Source: Eopsaltria australis
Taxonomy: Eukaryota > Chordata > Aves > Passeriformes > Petroicidae
Direction of reading: 5' to 3'
Assembly: GCA_034509425.1 (NCBI GenBank)
Contig: JAVTVJ010000072.1
Span: forward strand, 2,232,001-2,296,000
Length of the DNA: 64,000 bases
Made by a program: the position numbers and the translations under genes. Positions 38,623-51,897 of this stretch are shown in pieces. Each line of letters starts with the position of its first letter. Positions within the stretch are counted from its first letter, which is position 1. Below the pieces are notes generated by a model, which worked only from the letters and a program-made list of their open reading frames with translations, was not told where the DNA came from and made no database searches.

Positions 38623-38653
38623 TTTCTTTCCACTTCCTCCTTTCTTTCCACTT
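38623..38653. repeat. 18-bp pyrimidine-rich tandem repeat
   Basis: TTTCTTTCCACTTCCTCC is followed directly by a second, partial copy (TTTCTTTCCACTT). It sits in a CT-rich stretch of an ANKRD33B intron, so the minus strand is purine-rich. Confidence 0.75.
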
Positions 38654-40550
38654 GTTATTTCAATCACTTGTTTGTAGCAACCTCCCATTCTTTTCTGCAT
38701 TGTCCCTGTAATGATGTTTAATGATTTTGCTTCTCCTTCAATAGCATCATCACCCATTTCTGGACACCACCTGTTGCAGACTGCAATGCATTTACAGTTC
38801 TGGAAGGCAAGCTCTCTCTGAAAAGGCATGTAAGAAATAGGAAATATTGAGAAAGCAGACTAACAGACGAATTTTCAAATGTGAAATTTACACACAAAGC
38901 AGAGAACTTTATTTGTGGTTATTTTTCAATACTAATAAGCTTGTTAAGAAATTACTGTTTTTCACTGATCCCTCCAGCCTGTCTTTCTCTAGTCAGCCCA
39001 TGCAGAAAACTTCAGCCTTAGATACTTTTGTTGGAGGATGAGAATCTCAAAACCAAAAGCAATATGAGGAACTGGATTCACTCATTTTCTGAGACTCTAG
39101 TTGCTCTTTAATTTATTCCTATTTAATTCAAGCTGATGCTCATATTTGAGCATCGTGTCTGGGTGGCTATGAAATGGCACAGGCAAGCGTGGATTTTAAA
39201 CCCCTCAGCACAAGTGAAGAGACCTCTGTCATCTCTCTTGGTATCTATACCTCACAATACAGATGCAGACTCTGAAACACAAGAACAATTCCTCAGGACC
39301 ACTCTTTTTTTCCCATCCAGCTCCTCTTTGGGGTCTGGTCATACATGATGGCCCACTTGGTCAGTGGATTATAACAAAAATGGCAGCACTTCCTGAAACC
39401 TTCAAATACAACCCTACAAGTAACTGAAATAATGTGGATTTGCTATTAGACAGGAAAACCCATAGTTTTGGTATAAATAACAGTGATCTCAGAATAATTT
39501 ATTTTGCAAAAATGTGATTACATTCACAGCCTAAAGTTAACACCCCCTCAACAAATAAATTCTCCACTAAAGGCAAGCTTGCATAAGCTTTGCTTTCAGG
39601 TGTTTATAATACACTGCTCAGTGTTACTGCTTAGCATCCAGCAATAATTAAGCAGCATCTATTGCACTGTAGCTCCTCTGGTTGCAATGTTAACCTCACA
39701 GTAATCTCTATTAACACTACAGCAGTATCTTGTGATAATTAATTAAATAACTGGTATAAACACTGTAGCTCAGGATTAGCACAGGCAGGGGAAAACATCC
39801 AAGTTGTTGGGGGTTTGTATAAGCTTCTGCTGACTACAGTCACTTCCAGTTGCTTTGGAGATCAATGGCAAGTACTGGCAGAGAGTATCAAGCCAATGTC
39901 AGTCTGCTGGATTAATTCTGAGCTCATTATCATGAGTTATAAAGGTCAAGAAGGAGGCAGTGTTAAACCTTTTTTGTCCAAATTCATATTAGGGCAGATA
40001 AATAAAAGTAGATTAGTGTTTTGGAGACTTTTCCACCTTCTTCGGAAAGCTACTGTTCTCGTGATTTTGCTATGAGTGTGCCTACTGTGGTCACAATTCT
40101 TTCTTCCAGTATTCAAGACCCATCTTGCAGTTACTTTAGCAGAGTTCACTTTTTGGTACAGCACAAAGCAAGGTTAGATACTACCTGGAAATGTCCAGTG
40201 GCACTGTTACTAAATTGGCATTAACTGCTCCAATCTTTAAATATGGCTTGTAACGTCCATTGATAATCCCTGATGGAAATTTACTCCCTTCAGGCAGCCA
40301 GTGTCTGGCATTGAGGACTATGTCCTGTGAGCTCCCAAAAACATCCCAGACTCTTCACCAGTCAGCAGACATGATAAAGACCAGCTATGCATTTCCTTGT
40401 AAAGTGACTGCCTTTGCAGAGCGCGCTTGAAGGATGCAAAGGAAACCAGAGATGCAGCGCTAGGCAGCTTGAAGACTACAATGTGATGGCATCCTTCCTC
40501 GGAGAAATTCTTCCTGATTTACATGCTTTAGCACTTTGTTAACACTTGTT

Positions 40551-40570
40551 AGGGAAACTTAAGTTTCCCT
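40551..40570. promoter_or_regulatory. Perfect 20-bp palindrome with GGGAAA/TTTCCC arms
   Basis: AGGGAAACTTAAGTTTCCCT is its own reverse complement over all 20 bases, with no spacer. The GAAA half-sites resemble IRF/ISRE halves and the GGGAAA ends resemble Rel halves, but the spacing fits neither consensus exactly. It lies in an ANKRD33B intron about 0.8 kb downstream of exon 2. The palindrome is certain; a binding role is speculative. Confidence 0.35.
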
Positions 40571-41365
40571 TAAAGATTAAAGCATAGCCCTTCAATTTTA
40601 ACAGAAATAATCAAATTATTGTTTTCTAACTGAACACTGGAAGCAGGGAACTCTCCTGGGAGTTTCTCTTACATCTACGTGATCTGTTACACTCATTCAC
40701 TGAATATTACCATGCTGGGTGGGATAAGAGAAAACCTTGTGCTAAATCCTGCTCTCTCCCTCCAGCTTCCACCAGGATTAACATGGTCGATGCCAATATC
40801 AGCTGTTACAAAAGGATCACTGGCAAACACTAAATCCTGCTGAGGTTTTTGGCTTTTTAACTATGGAGTGGGTGAAAAAAGCCTTAGCAGCTACGGTATT
40901 TTTTAATGATGATACGTTTTCCTACAGTCATCAATTACTAGAGAACCTCTGAGGTAAGTGCAGCAAGCATGGGAGAAAAGCACCAATGCAGCACCTTACA
41001 CATCTGCAGTGTTCACTTGTTGCTTGCCAGAGCCAACATTGGAAAAATCAGCTTGAAGGAACAAAGCATTATGGTACTTCACACTTGGGACAATATTTTC
41101 TTTATCTGTAAGTTAAAATAATTAATGGCATCTACTAAAAATGTATATAGCTTTTGCTGCCTTAATCTACTGGATAAATACTCCTGAAGATTAATTAGTT
41201 CAAAGAAAATCACGACAAACCTACTTGGGAGTGGGCTTGGCCAGAATTATTTTACACAGAACAATTTCTTTTCGGGATTTGAAAAAAAAAATCCTAAACA
41301 AAAATAGCCTAAACACACAATTCTCCCAAGACCCTGCATGTAAGAGGTGATACAGAGAGCCTTAC

Positions 41366-41495
41366 CTGCCTGTGCAGCAGTAATTAGAGCCGTGTTCCCT
41401 TCGTTGTCCTGCCAGTTCACATCAAGGTGAGGGCATTGTGCTAAGGCTATTACAATATCCACATAACCTTGGTAACAGGCAACGATAAGACCATT
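41366..41495 (-). CDS. ANKRD33B: ANKRD33B, coding exon 2 (ankyrin repeats 1-2), first exon visible
   Basis: The exon encodes 43 residues plus one base of a split Gly codon. It starts [18 protein letters not shown] and ends [19 protein letters not shown]. It is nearly identical to human ANKRD33B over GLIVACY.G, ALA.CPH.DVNWQD and [13 protein letters not shown]. The second repeat carries the ankyrin signature G-N-T-A-L-I-x-A-A. The acceptor in transcription sense is TATTTCACTTACAG and the donor is GCAG|GTAAGG. It enters in phase 0, so the missing first exon must end on a complete codon. In human that exon carries roughly the first 120 residues, an acidic N-terminus; I could not find it in this window. 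Confidence 0.95.
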
Positions 41496-42328
41496 CTGTA
41501 AGTGAAATATAAAGAGAGATTTAGGTTCGCCAGACTGAGAAAAATTCACTGAAGGAGCTTACTAGACAGCTTTTTTATTTTATTTTTTTTTCCAGACTGA
41601 AGAACTGAAAAGCTATCAGCATAACTAGTGATCAGCTCCAGGCACAATGTTCAGATCCAAAACACTTCTTTTTATCTCTGCCCTTTGGCAAGTAATGTTT
41701 GATATTCTTCAGAAATACCTAAGAGAGTAGGTATTACATTATGCTACATGCAAAGTAACTGTTTATAAACGGCTTACGCTTATATGGCTATATACTCTAT
41801 ATCCAAATGAGAATAAATCTGATTTTATTATATAATAAAATGAACCCAGCAGGTAAGATGAACTGGACCTGCTCTGAATATTAATTCTCTGAAAAATAGC
41901 TACTTGCTCCATGAAGGGGAAGTGGTAGGCAGGAGTTGTGTTCATACTGCCTTTTGCTATCTTTAAATAATTCAGATTTCCCATTAGAAGTATGACTCCT
42001 TTTTTTATAATCATAAATAAAATTAAATTGCTTTTATAGTTCCTGTTTAATGTGTTTTATGACAGCTGGAGGCTGTAAAATTTCCAGGAGGAAGCCAAGC
42101 CAGGAGGTAAACCTTGTGACTATGCTTGGTACCCAGACAGCGTTCCACTCCGCAGCAGCAAACCGACGGCTTCCCTAAAATGCAACAAAACACACTTGTC
42201 ATTAACTAAATGGAACCACAGTACTTAATCCAGGCTGCTCTCTTGACCACTAGGATTAGAGCCATTATCTCCGCTCTTCGGGATTATTTGGGCAGCCCTC
42301 GTTCATCTGCCTGGGGCTGATGGGTGAA

Positions 42329-42426
42329 GAGCAGGGCAGGCGCGGATCAATCCCCGCTCCCCGCGCCCCCTCCGCGCTGCCGGCGCGCTGCTCGTGTGCC
42401 CGAGCTCAGCGTGAGCATCTGACCGC
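42329..42426. promoter_or_regulatory. CpG-dense patch upstream of ANKRD33B exon 2
   Basis: About 15 CpG dinucleotides occur in roughly 100 bases (for example GGCGCGG, CCGCGCC, TCCGCGC, CGGCGCG), in otherwise AT-rich, CpG-poor DNA. It lies about 0.85 kb upstream of exon 2 on the transcribed strand, a position suited to an alternative promoter or first exon. No reading frame here resembles the expected N-terminus, and no TATA box is evident. It could instead be an isolated GC-rich island. Confidence 0.3.
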
Positions 42427-45400
42427 CGAAAAGATCAGGGCAGAGACACAGATCCCCAACTGCCTGCTAACCCTGCCTGCCTGAAACGCACTCACACCAA
42501 TGTCTTGCCACCAGAACCTGGTTATGAACACAGAATGGCCCACCCTCACTCCTCCATCATTTTTCTCCTGCCTACACATTCTCTTTATTTCTTTTCCCCA
42601 TGGACGTTACAAAAACAGAGATGTTCATCTGATGGCAACCGTGGCTTCTGATTTATTGTCATCTTAACTAGTTAGTCGTTTATTCAGTGTCCTGTTTCAC
42701 TGTCATTCTGGATGGTTCTGTTGGCTGTGATGGCAAACAGCTTCACTGAGATACAGGAGTGATATCCACTCTTCAGGCTCTTCACAGGCTATGTAGGTTA
42801 TTTCTCAATTACATCTTTCAATAACATAATTACTCTCCTTTCTTTTGTTCTCAATTCGCTCCTGCCCTCAGCATGGAGCAACACCTGCCACTGCTTTAGA
42901 AAGAGCATCTTCATTTCCTTGTGAAGAACCTGCAATACTTCAAAGCCTTCTATTGAAGTCGTACAGAGGATCCTGCTAAAAGTCATATATTTTGGGGATT
43001 TTTTCACTAAATGTATGTACTTTCCTGGTGGGATTGTTCAGATTAACCCAATTTTTACTGTAATGTAATAGTTTTTATCTTTTAAGAAAAATGTATCAAT
43101 GTCCACTTTGTAAGGACTTGAGCATTATTTCAGTTCTTTAATAATTTCATTTTTCACCCGATGTTCAGGGTATAGGTCTTTACAGCCCCAAAAGCTGTGC
43201 AGATTTAAAACACCACACAGTCACTCCGTTACTTATGATAGCAGAAAATTAAGTTTCCAATTGTTTGGAGACCAAAAACTTTTGACAATAAGAAGGGAGA
43301 TTCTATTGTTCACTGAAAAAAATTGTGTTTTTGAAGAGAGTGATAGTTTCAAAAAGGCTGTAAGAATGACTAAAAGTAGCTATCATCTCCAATGAAAAAA
43401 AAAACCTGTTTCACCCATTATCTGGAGGATATTTTCATAGTATATTTTTACAGACCATTTTTGTGTTCTAAAAATACTTACCAGATGCTTAAAATAAATT
43501 CATTTTTTGTTCGCTTTGTAAAAGCGTAAAGTTAAATTATTGCAAAAATATAGTAAAAGATTGTAAAATAAATTAATAATAAACATTACTTTGTTTGTTT
43601 GTGGTTTTTTTACCAGTTTTTTACATTACAATATTCAGGGATTTTGTCCTACTTTTAGTGGGTACCTCCATCAGATAGGCACTAATGCATCTAACACTGG
43701 CATTCTGATTTCAGCAGATATGAGACACAAATTATCTTCAAATCAATCAAACTCACTCACTGTTCTGAGTTTAGAAACCAGAAGGATTACTTAGGTGTCA
43801 ACATTTTCTGAAGTTTATTTTCCAAAGATGCTATCAAAGACTGCTTGCTTAAGGATGAAGAAAGGCAACAGAGAGCGGGAGCTTTCTGAGGGATTACATG
43901 ATGCAGTAGCACAGAAAATCATCCTTGAAGGACGGCTATACAAATCTGAAGTGGGCCAGATAAGAGTGTGAGAACCCAATATTCAGTGGAGTGTACGCCC
44001 AGCTGTCCCTGGTTGAGAAGCAGAACAAGCAATGGCACGAGGACATAAAAACAAGTCCCTTCTGTAAAGCTGATGTGTTTTTTTCACCCATTGCATGTCT
44101 GTGGGGAGGTGGGTGAGACAGACTGCTTTCTGAGGGACTGCTTTCCTTTGCATAACGTTTCCAGACGTGTCACATACTGAAATGGGGTGCAGGAGGCTGC
44201 AGCTTTACAATGAAAGTGGCAATAAACTTCTGGATTTGATGGTTATTTCCCAAATTCTCATTCAATGATACAATAATTTGTGTTATCAGGTTGCACTTTT
44301 TTCCCTATTTTCCTTTGCATCCATTTCTGGCCCTGTCTATATTCTGTTTGCTGAAAGCTAGTTCAAACAGATCAGGCAGGATGTGCAATCAGTCAATATC
44401 AAAGGGGAGTTATTAGTCTGGAATCTTTAAGTTCATATACCAATAAGTACTATCATATATTAAAAACTCCTTCAACAGTCTCAATTAATAAATATAAGTG
44501 ATACAAAATCGCCTCCAGCAAATTGCCTTTTGAAGCCATCAGTAAAGCAGTAGCCTGTGTCACAGCAGTCTGCAGGAAAGTACAGCTGTGCACTTAATGT
44601 CTTTGGAAAATCTAAAAGTAAATGAGTTTTAGTTAGAAAATACTGAACCTGAACAATCTGGTTACCCTGAGAAGAGAGATTATATTAATGTTCTACCAAA
44701 GGCATCCATTATCCTGCTCCTCATATAAAAGGCCACAGTGCAATTATGAAATGGTCAGTGTACATGGGAAAAAGAAGTATTTTTTAAATTGAGTTTTACC
44801 ATTATTTTTGTCAGTAAGATCAATTCTCAGAAGTATTCACTACTTGTGAAGGCTTTAGGAGCAAGGAAGATTGATAATTCTTAGAAGTATGTCCTCTGCC
44901 TAAAAGTACTTTTCTCCTTCAGCAGGATCCTTTCCGCTATCTTCCCTTCCGTATGTCCCCAAACACCACTTATTTTAAATAATAATAAAACCTCAAACTG
45001 CTCCCAATAATATATAGTAATAAACATCAATTATTAGACAGTATAACTGTACATATGTCACAGCATGCAAACACAGGATCCCTGCTTTTCAAGGATACTC
45101 TGTTATCTGACTTGCTCTCTCCCGACGGTGGCCAGGGCTGCTGCCCATCATTCTCCCAGACCAGTGAAACAGATCCTCGGTGCACAGGAGATGTAAAATA
45201 TGAAACAAGGCTTGCAACAGATCCTATTTCATTTTTCAAATATCGCACACAGGCACAAGAAAGCATGAGTCATCCATCACACCAACCACATTAACATTTT
45301 CTGTTGTTTTTCCACAGAAGGGGAGGCTGAAAGTCAGCTCAGTAATGGGTTTTTTTCCAAGCAGAAGCAGCAATACTTCCAGGTGTTGGGGGCTCTATCT

Positions 45401-48400
45401 TTCCTCTGTGGAATATTTGACATTTCACAGAGCTTTCCCACAGTTTTTCTGTAGCATATGATACATCTGATTTTTTGTGCAACCAGCACAGTTTTGAAAG
45501 ATGCCCCTTTGTTTTGAAGTGACAAAACAAAATTGACAATATTTCAAATATATGACAAAACACTCATTGTGTTTTCACTCACTTAGTTTCCACATATTCT
45601 AAATAAAGTATAACTACTTCTGTTATTTTTTAAAATTTATATTACACAAATTAACATTTCAGGCATGGGACTACCTGAAGTTAATCAGGTGTTGCAACAC
45701 CTTCCTCAAGCAGTGAATCTTCTGATTCTGTTTAAACTGATAATTCTTCATGTGCCTTTGATTTCATGTAAGACAGGAATAGTGCTGCCACTATGAAAAT
45801 AAACTCTGTTTTGCTCAGCAGTGTTGACATAATAACATGTCTGATTAAGTGAGGTCATGGATATCTCAGGAGACAAGTTTGTAAATCAGATATTGTGACA
45901 ACATTACAGATGTGAGGCTATTTGTGTGCTAGATCATTACAGATAATAGAGATCACAAGAAATATTCAAGGATCAATATTGAACTCAAGCTGAATAACAA
46001 GCAAATCACATACAGCATGCAATTAATTTACCTTTTTAGGTTCTCTTCAGGCAACTTATTTTTCACCAAGATGCTGAGAATGAAAACAACTTCTTACAGT
46101 TTTTTGCCAATTACCCTGGACAAAAACGAGTCTGGCAAAAGACTAAATTGGCATTACCCATTGGTCTCCACAAGCATTGTGATAAACAACTGTCCAGTTT
46201 GCTTTGCATGCATCTGTAACTCCTAATGACAATTCTGCAGGGTTGGTTTACTAGCAGTGATTAAAACCACATGTAATTGAATTAAATGAGATAACGATTC
46301 ATCGTAATCCATAATCACATGCAAGGACAACTATGAAAATTAAGTCTAAGTTAAAAACATGTTATTGAAAAAATACCAGAAGTAGTAGAAATGGAAGAAT
46401 AATAAAAAACAAAGGAATAAAAAAGTTGTGCTTAAGCATTTTCTTGTTGATTTTTTAAAATAATAATTCATATGTTTAAAATTTTGTCTTGTACAAAACT
46501 CACAATATAACAGACTTTTATATATAACCATAATTCTTGTACAAAGCGGGAAAAAAAAAATCAAAATCAGGTCAATTATTTCAAAGTTAATCTCACAAAA
46601 ATAATTTGAGGGTAATTCTGTTAATTTTGATCTCCACTAAAAGCTCTGCAACTGTATGAAACTTCATGCTACCAGAGATTCTAAATTTATGTTGTATTAA
46701 AAAAGAGCAAAATGTAGCACTGAGCACCATGATCTGCTATATACTAATTTGTGAATCATGCACAAAACCTTCCAGCATAAAAATTGCAATCTGAGAAACT
46801 TTCAAAAGTGGCTTGAGCCTGTCTTATACTTGGTTTAGGTTGTTTATTTCAATAGCGGCAGAGAAGAGGTAATTATTCAGGTCATCAGTCCCACGAGAAG
46901 TGGTGATTATGTGCTACAGAAATCCATCAAGCACATAAGCCCTAATATTATCTGCAGAAAATAATTTAGGCTGACCTTTTAAAGAAAGGCCTGCAACAGT
47001 TTAGTCACATGCACATTTGTATTGGAAAAGTGACAAAAAAAAGAACTGGAAATTTACATAAATTTTATCTGACTGTTGCTTGATCAAAATCCCATGTGCC
47101 TGGAGGGGGAAGGGGAAGAGGCTAATTCTGCCAGGGAAAGTGATCAGAGAATTACAAAAGGGTATCCAAACAGGGATGGAGCATCAGCGTGCAAAACTCT
47201 GCCTGCTCTACAGAGGAACAGAGGAGCCCAAAGCCAAATCCTGTATCCAAAATCAAGCTCAAATGGCACTGCCCCTACCAGTGCCTCAATACTGAAGGCA
47301 CAAAATTGCCACCCTTGCTTTGCAGCATTATGGAGTTACAGATCCATTCCCCAGTATGGACTGCACTCCACTACATAAAAACACAGGCCAGTCCATGGAC
47401 ACACAGACAATGACGATTTTTCCGCTCCAAATTTTGGGATATATTCAACTTCACTTATTTCATAAACACCTCTTCAATCAGTCAGGTCACATGTCTCTAA
47501 GTAAAGGTGTATGTATCATCTCAGCAGAAATCCTTACTATTCTAATCCAAATCCCCATGATCACCTCTAAAAATAGTCCCAGGAAAGTTCATTTTACTAC
47601 GCCTGCAAAGGCTTGCATTACACAACAAAGAGAAGCTGTGCCACTTGTGTAATAAAGCAGACAACAGACAAAGGTAATAAAAATAGTGGGATTTTCCTTA
47701 TTTACTAACATGCACATTATCTGAATTGGTTTCAGCATCACTGGTGATGTAAGCAGCTGGCAGATACCTTGGAAGTAGCTGCTAAGAGCCGTAAAGGATT
47801 TACAAGGGAAATAAATACATGTTGTGCTGTCAGAGATATTCCAGTGGGTGGGCTATATAAGAAATATGTGGCAATTGCAAGAGATGCTTATGAGATATTA
47901 ACCCTTCTCAATTTTTTTTTTTATAATATCAAGGCACATAATAAAAACAAGCAATTCAGTGGGAAAACAAAACCCCATGAGCTGATGGGGACTTAAGGGT
48001 TGCGCACTGTTCCACAGGAGGCTGGAATATATGCCCAGTTTCTGCACTGCCCCACATATCCCAACACCAGCCATCCAGCTGCCTTTTGGCACAGCTTTCC
48101 TGGCCAAAGTCTGGGGGAGAGGATGACTGAAGAGATAATCTTCAGCCTGTGGGAAGTGTGATGGGAGGAGAATGGGAGCATTACACCAAAAATAGTGATC
48201 CTTCTTTTCTCCTTGCTCCTGTGGGGAGTTCTCATCTTCCCATGAGGCAAAGTCCAGGTAAGACAACACCCAGGCTCTCAGGAGCCCTGCACCTCATCCT
48301 GCACCCCAGGGATGCTTCAGGAGCCATGGAGGGTGACTTCTCTCTCACACTTCTTTACCTACTGCATCTGCTGCCACCTCTCACCCCACACACCTCCACC

Positions 48401-49842
48401 TCTCACCCCAAATCACACTGTGTCTGAAGGCCTGGAGGGCCGATGAAGCACAGAATACATTTTTAGACTGTACAGCCTGACCAGCAGCCAGTGGTGGGGG
48501 GTGCCTCCCCTCCCCATCACCAGAGAAAAGAGCTGCTTTGTTCCTGGCTGTATTGCATCCTCTTGACAATCATTTCCATGGCAGAAGTAGGCCAGGAGCA
48601 GAGGACACTCAGGATTACATCCAACAGTGGGAACAACCCTGCAGAAAAAATGTGAGCCAAAGGATGCTGTGCTGACTGAGCGGCAGGAGGCCTGGGCTGC
48701 ATTGCTCTGACTCATGCTGACACTTGATGATACTTCTTGAAACAGCAGTGACTGGATCTGTGTTATCACAAGAAAAATATTTTACTGCTCTTTTCTCTCT
48801 GAACCTTGGCTGAAACTGGACATGTGAACGAGAGCCAGCAGCAGCCACAACTAACTTGGCATATTTTAAAGTTGAGATGCTTGAGTTAGGAAATTTAATG
48901 TGATTCCATTGACACGTATTTAAAAAAAACCCAACAACTGCTCAAGATGTTAGCAAATATACACATTCATGCTCAGCATCAATTTTGTTAAAATACTCCA
49001 TTATTTTTCGGTAACAGTTAGTAAAGGATTAGGAATCTACTCATCAATTTGAAGTTTCAGCAGGAAGAAATTCCTTTGCTAGTCACAGCTGACTGATGTC
49101 CAACAAAGCAATATACAGAGTCAAGAAGTTTATATGGAAAGAGAGGAAACTGGGATCATTTTCCCACAGAGTGGTATTTGATGTATGTAATCAGCCCAAA
49201 ATAAAGCTTTGCAATGTATGCAAGATCTCTGGTCACAGCAGAACTAAACAAGGCATAATTTTAGAGAAGGACTAAGTAAGGAAACTTTAGGGAAATACTG
49301 CTTAATACAAATAGCATATCCTTAAAATGACCTGACAGGTCATCTAGTGGAGCTTACCATCATGATACATAACATAAAAGGAAGTTGTATCAGAGTTCAA
49401 TAACATGGCAAAACAGCCCAGAATTCAATTTTTGAGAAAGGGTTCTGTGTTCTGTTTATGAGGTGCCTGGCTGTAAAGAACAGAAAATAGTATGGGAAAA
49501 TGGTAGAAGAAGCAGCACAAATTTTATCAGGTTAAATTTCATATTTTTGTTTTATTTAGACTCTCATGTTGGGTATAATCAATAAATAGTGATGAACCCT
49601 GATAAATAATGCAGCCTTTACTAATCCTAGCTTACCTGTTTGTACTGCACATAGTAATCAGTGTTAGTACTGTCAAATGGTAGTGCTAAGTTTTCATAGT
49701 GTTGGTGGTAGTAACACATGATACATAGCAGCCAAATTTATCCATTCCTCTTTGCTATGCCTATTTTGGCATCAGTGCTAAACACAGGACATTCTGCTTC
49801 AAAAAAAGCAAGAGGTCTGGCTTCAGAAAAGAATGTAAATTA

Positions 49843-50043
49843 TGTACTGTGAGGGGGGTGGGGCACTGGCACAGGCTGCCCAGAGAAGCTGTGGATACCC
49901 CATCCCTGGAGGTGTCCAAGGCCAAATTGGATGTGACTTTGATCAGCCTGGTCTAGCGAAAGGTGTCCCTGCCCATGGCAGAGGGATCGGAACTGGATGA
50001 TCTTTAAGGTTCCTTCCAACACAAACCATTCTATGATTTTGTG
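49843..50043 (+). mobile_element. CR1 LINE, 5'-truncated copy
   Basis: About 200 bases match the CR1 3' end in sense orientation: 'gtggggcactggcacaggctgcccagagaagctgtgg', 'accccatccctggaggtgtccaaggcc', 'tggtctagcgaaaggtgtccctgcccatgg', 'gaactggatgatctttaagg' and the end 'ccattctatgatttt'. It is less diverged than the copy in DAP intron 3. It is heavily 5'-truncated and lies antisense to ANKRD33B in intron 1. Confidence 0.93.
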
Positions 50044-50641
50044 AACTTTAATGAGGGGATCCTGATATAAACTCTGAAGGCATTCCTACCACAAATCCCA
50101 TGTCTTTAAGGTGCTTTGAACATTAGCAACCCAAACCAGTAACTGCAGAGGGCTGGGGAGGCAATGTGACAGACTCCCACCAGCATCAGGATCCTGCTAC
50201 AGCAAATGGTGAGTGGATTTTAATTTAATTTCTTTTTCTTTCACTGGCTTGATACGCAATCAAAGGTTTCCAATGGCTGGAGACCATTCTGTGAACAAGG
50301 ATAATGTATTTCTGGATCCTTAAATGAACAGTACGTTGTTATGCTTTGCTTGGAACTGCTATTTCCAGCTTTTCATAGATTCAACGGAGCAAAGTGCTGA
50401 CTGGTTCCTCCTGAGGACATCTGAGGCTGGGAACCCCTGCTGCTTTGGCCATGTGCTGCACAAAGCTGCAGTGGGTTTGGGCATCACTGAAAGAAAGAGT
50501 GTAATACAGCCCAAAACATACCTTTTGTGGATAAAATTATATGTAAAACATTTTAGAGTGTCTCTCAATTGCCAGATTACTTCAAAATCCAGACTACTTG
50601 AAATAGTAGTCTTCCCATAAATTCTACCACTGAAGCATGTT

Positions 50642-50693
50642 GTTCTATTCTATTCTATTCTGTTCTATTCTATTCTATTCTGTTCTATTCTAT
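50642..50693. repeat. (TTCTA)n repeat with a 20-bp higher-order unit
   Basis: The core is TTCTA repeated, with every fourth copy changed to TTCTG. The true unit is therefore 20 bases (three TTCTA and one TTCTG), present exactly twice and most of a third time. The shared variant shows that the 20-bp block, not the pentamer, was the last thing amplified. Confidence 0.93.
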
Positions 50694-51833
50694 TTTCAGA
50701 AATACAAACATCCTAAAAGGTAAACAAAATGATAGTCAAACCTGGATCATCTAACAGCACAACCAAACCTGGTGTGACCTGTATGCAGTGCACTCTCAGC
50801 CCGTAAGACCTCTGAAAACATTCAGAAATAAGTTTAGATGTGAACTCCAAGTCCCGTGCCTGACAAACTCTACTGTTAACTTCTATCCTTGTCTTTAAAT
50901 ATACATATACCTTCATACACATTTAGGATGAAAAGGAGAGTTTACATAATTTTAAAAATATTTTGTAGGGCATTCAGAAGCCACGTGAAATGCATTTTGT
51001 ACACTGACATAACTCTGTCAAAAAGAGCTCCCTTTGGCTTTAGAGCATGTGATTCAACTCCTCTCTGTGTTTAATAGATGCATTTTCCTTTTTGTTATGT
51101 TCTGTCAGATGCAGGCAGGCTGTAGTTGAGATCTGTTGCAAAAGGCTTAACAGAGTGTTTGAATGCATAGGTTTTTTCAGGAGACCTCTCCAAAATAGTG
51201 ACTCACAAAATCTTTGTAAAGATAAATTTCAATTTGACACTGAGCAAAAGATGAATGTACAACCCTCTACGCTGTCAGAATCTATCACTGTATCTAATCT
51301 GTCTCTTTTGTAAAGAACATTTTAAAGACCCCACAACATTCTCACTGTGAAAGTCTCTGAAATGACCAGTGATGAGCTTGCAAGCACCCTCTTGTGGCAG
51401 TAAGCTACTGTAGTCTTGTTTAGGAAAGACCTTCCCAAGAAGTCTCCCAAGTTTTCCTCCAACTTCTGTAAATTCACTGTGCTACTGTTCTCCCGAGCCT
51501 TTTGGTTGTGAAATCACAACAGATCCTAACCTTGTAAAGAAAGAACCCAGGAACAGTTCTGTCCTTCAGTGGCTAATCTGCCACTGGGGGGAAAAAAGAA
51601 CCCAAAACCAAAGCCCCAATCAACTAAAAAACCCAAAAAACAAACAAACAATAACCTTAAACCCAAAATCTCTCTTTCCTCAGAAGAAAATCATCTTGAT
51701 GAAGTAAAATACCCATCAGGGTGAAACCTCTTCCTTGCAGAGGCCCTGTGCTCACCAGGAAGAGCAACTGTACACCCTCCTTGGCACACCAGAGAGGGGA
51801 ACTGACTGCACACCACACACAGTGCTGCATAAT

Positions 51834-51897
51834 AGGGTGGAACTAGATGAGCTTTAAATTCCCTTCCAACCCGAGCCATTGTATGATTCTATGATTC
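51834..51897 (+). mobile_element. CR1 LINE 3' tail fragment
   Basis: About 64 bases match the extreme CR1 3' end: 'ggtggaactagatgagctttaaattcccttccaacccgagcc', then 'atgattctatgattc', the terminal octamer-type repeat. The sequence to its left does not continue as CR1 that I can recognise, so this is a very short truncated copy. Confidence 0.88.

Larger units (their letters stand above)
35755..41365 (-). other. ANKRD33B: ANKRD33B intron between exons 2 and 3
   Basis: A 5,611-base intron with a GTAAGG donor and a TTTAAAG acceptor on the minus strand. It contains a pyrimidine-rich 18-bp duplication (38623-38653) and a perfect 20-bp palindrome (40551-40570). No CR1 copy was recognised and no other gene is supported. 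Confidence 0.9.

Noticed and set aside
42236..42430. Candidate ANKRD33B first coding exon at the CpG-dense patch
   Set aside because: Reading the minus strand in all frames gives no acidic N-terminus like that of human ANKRD33B, and no phase-0 donor follows. It is kept only as a possible alternative promoter.
47076..47660. Cluster of overlapping + strand frames of up to 110 codons
   Set aside because: Three frames are open at once, none has a recognisable motif, and no exon-like splice signals frame them. They were treated as chance frames in intron 1.
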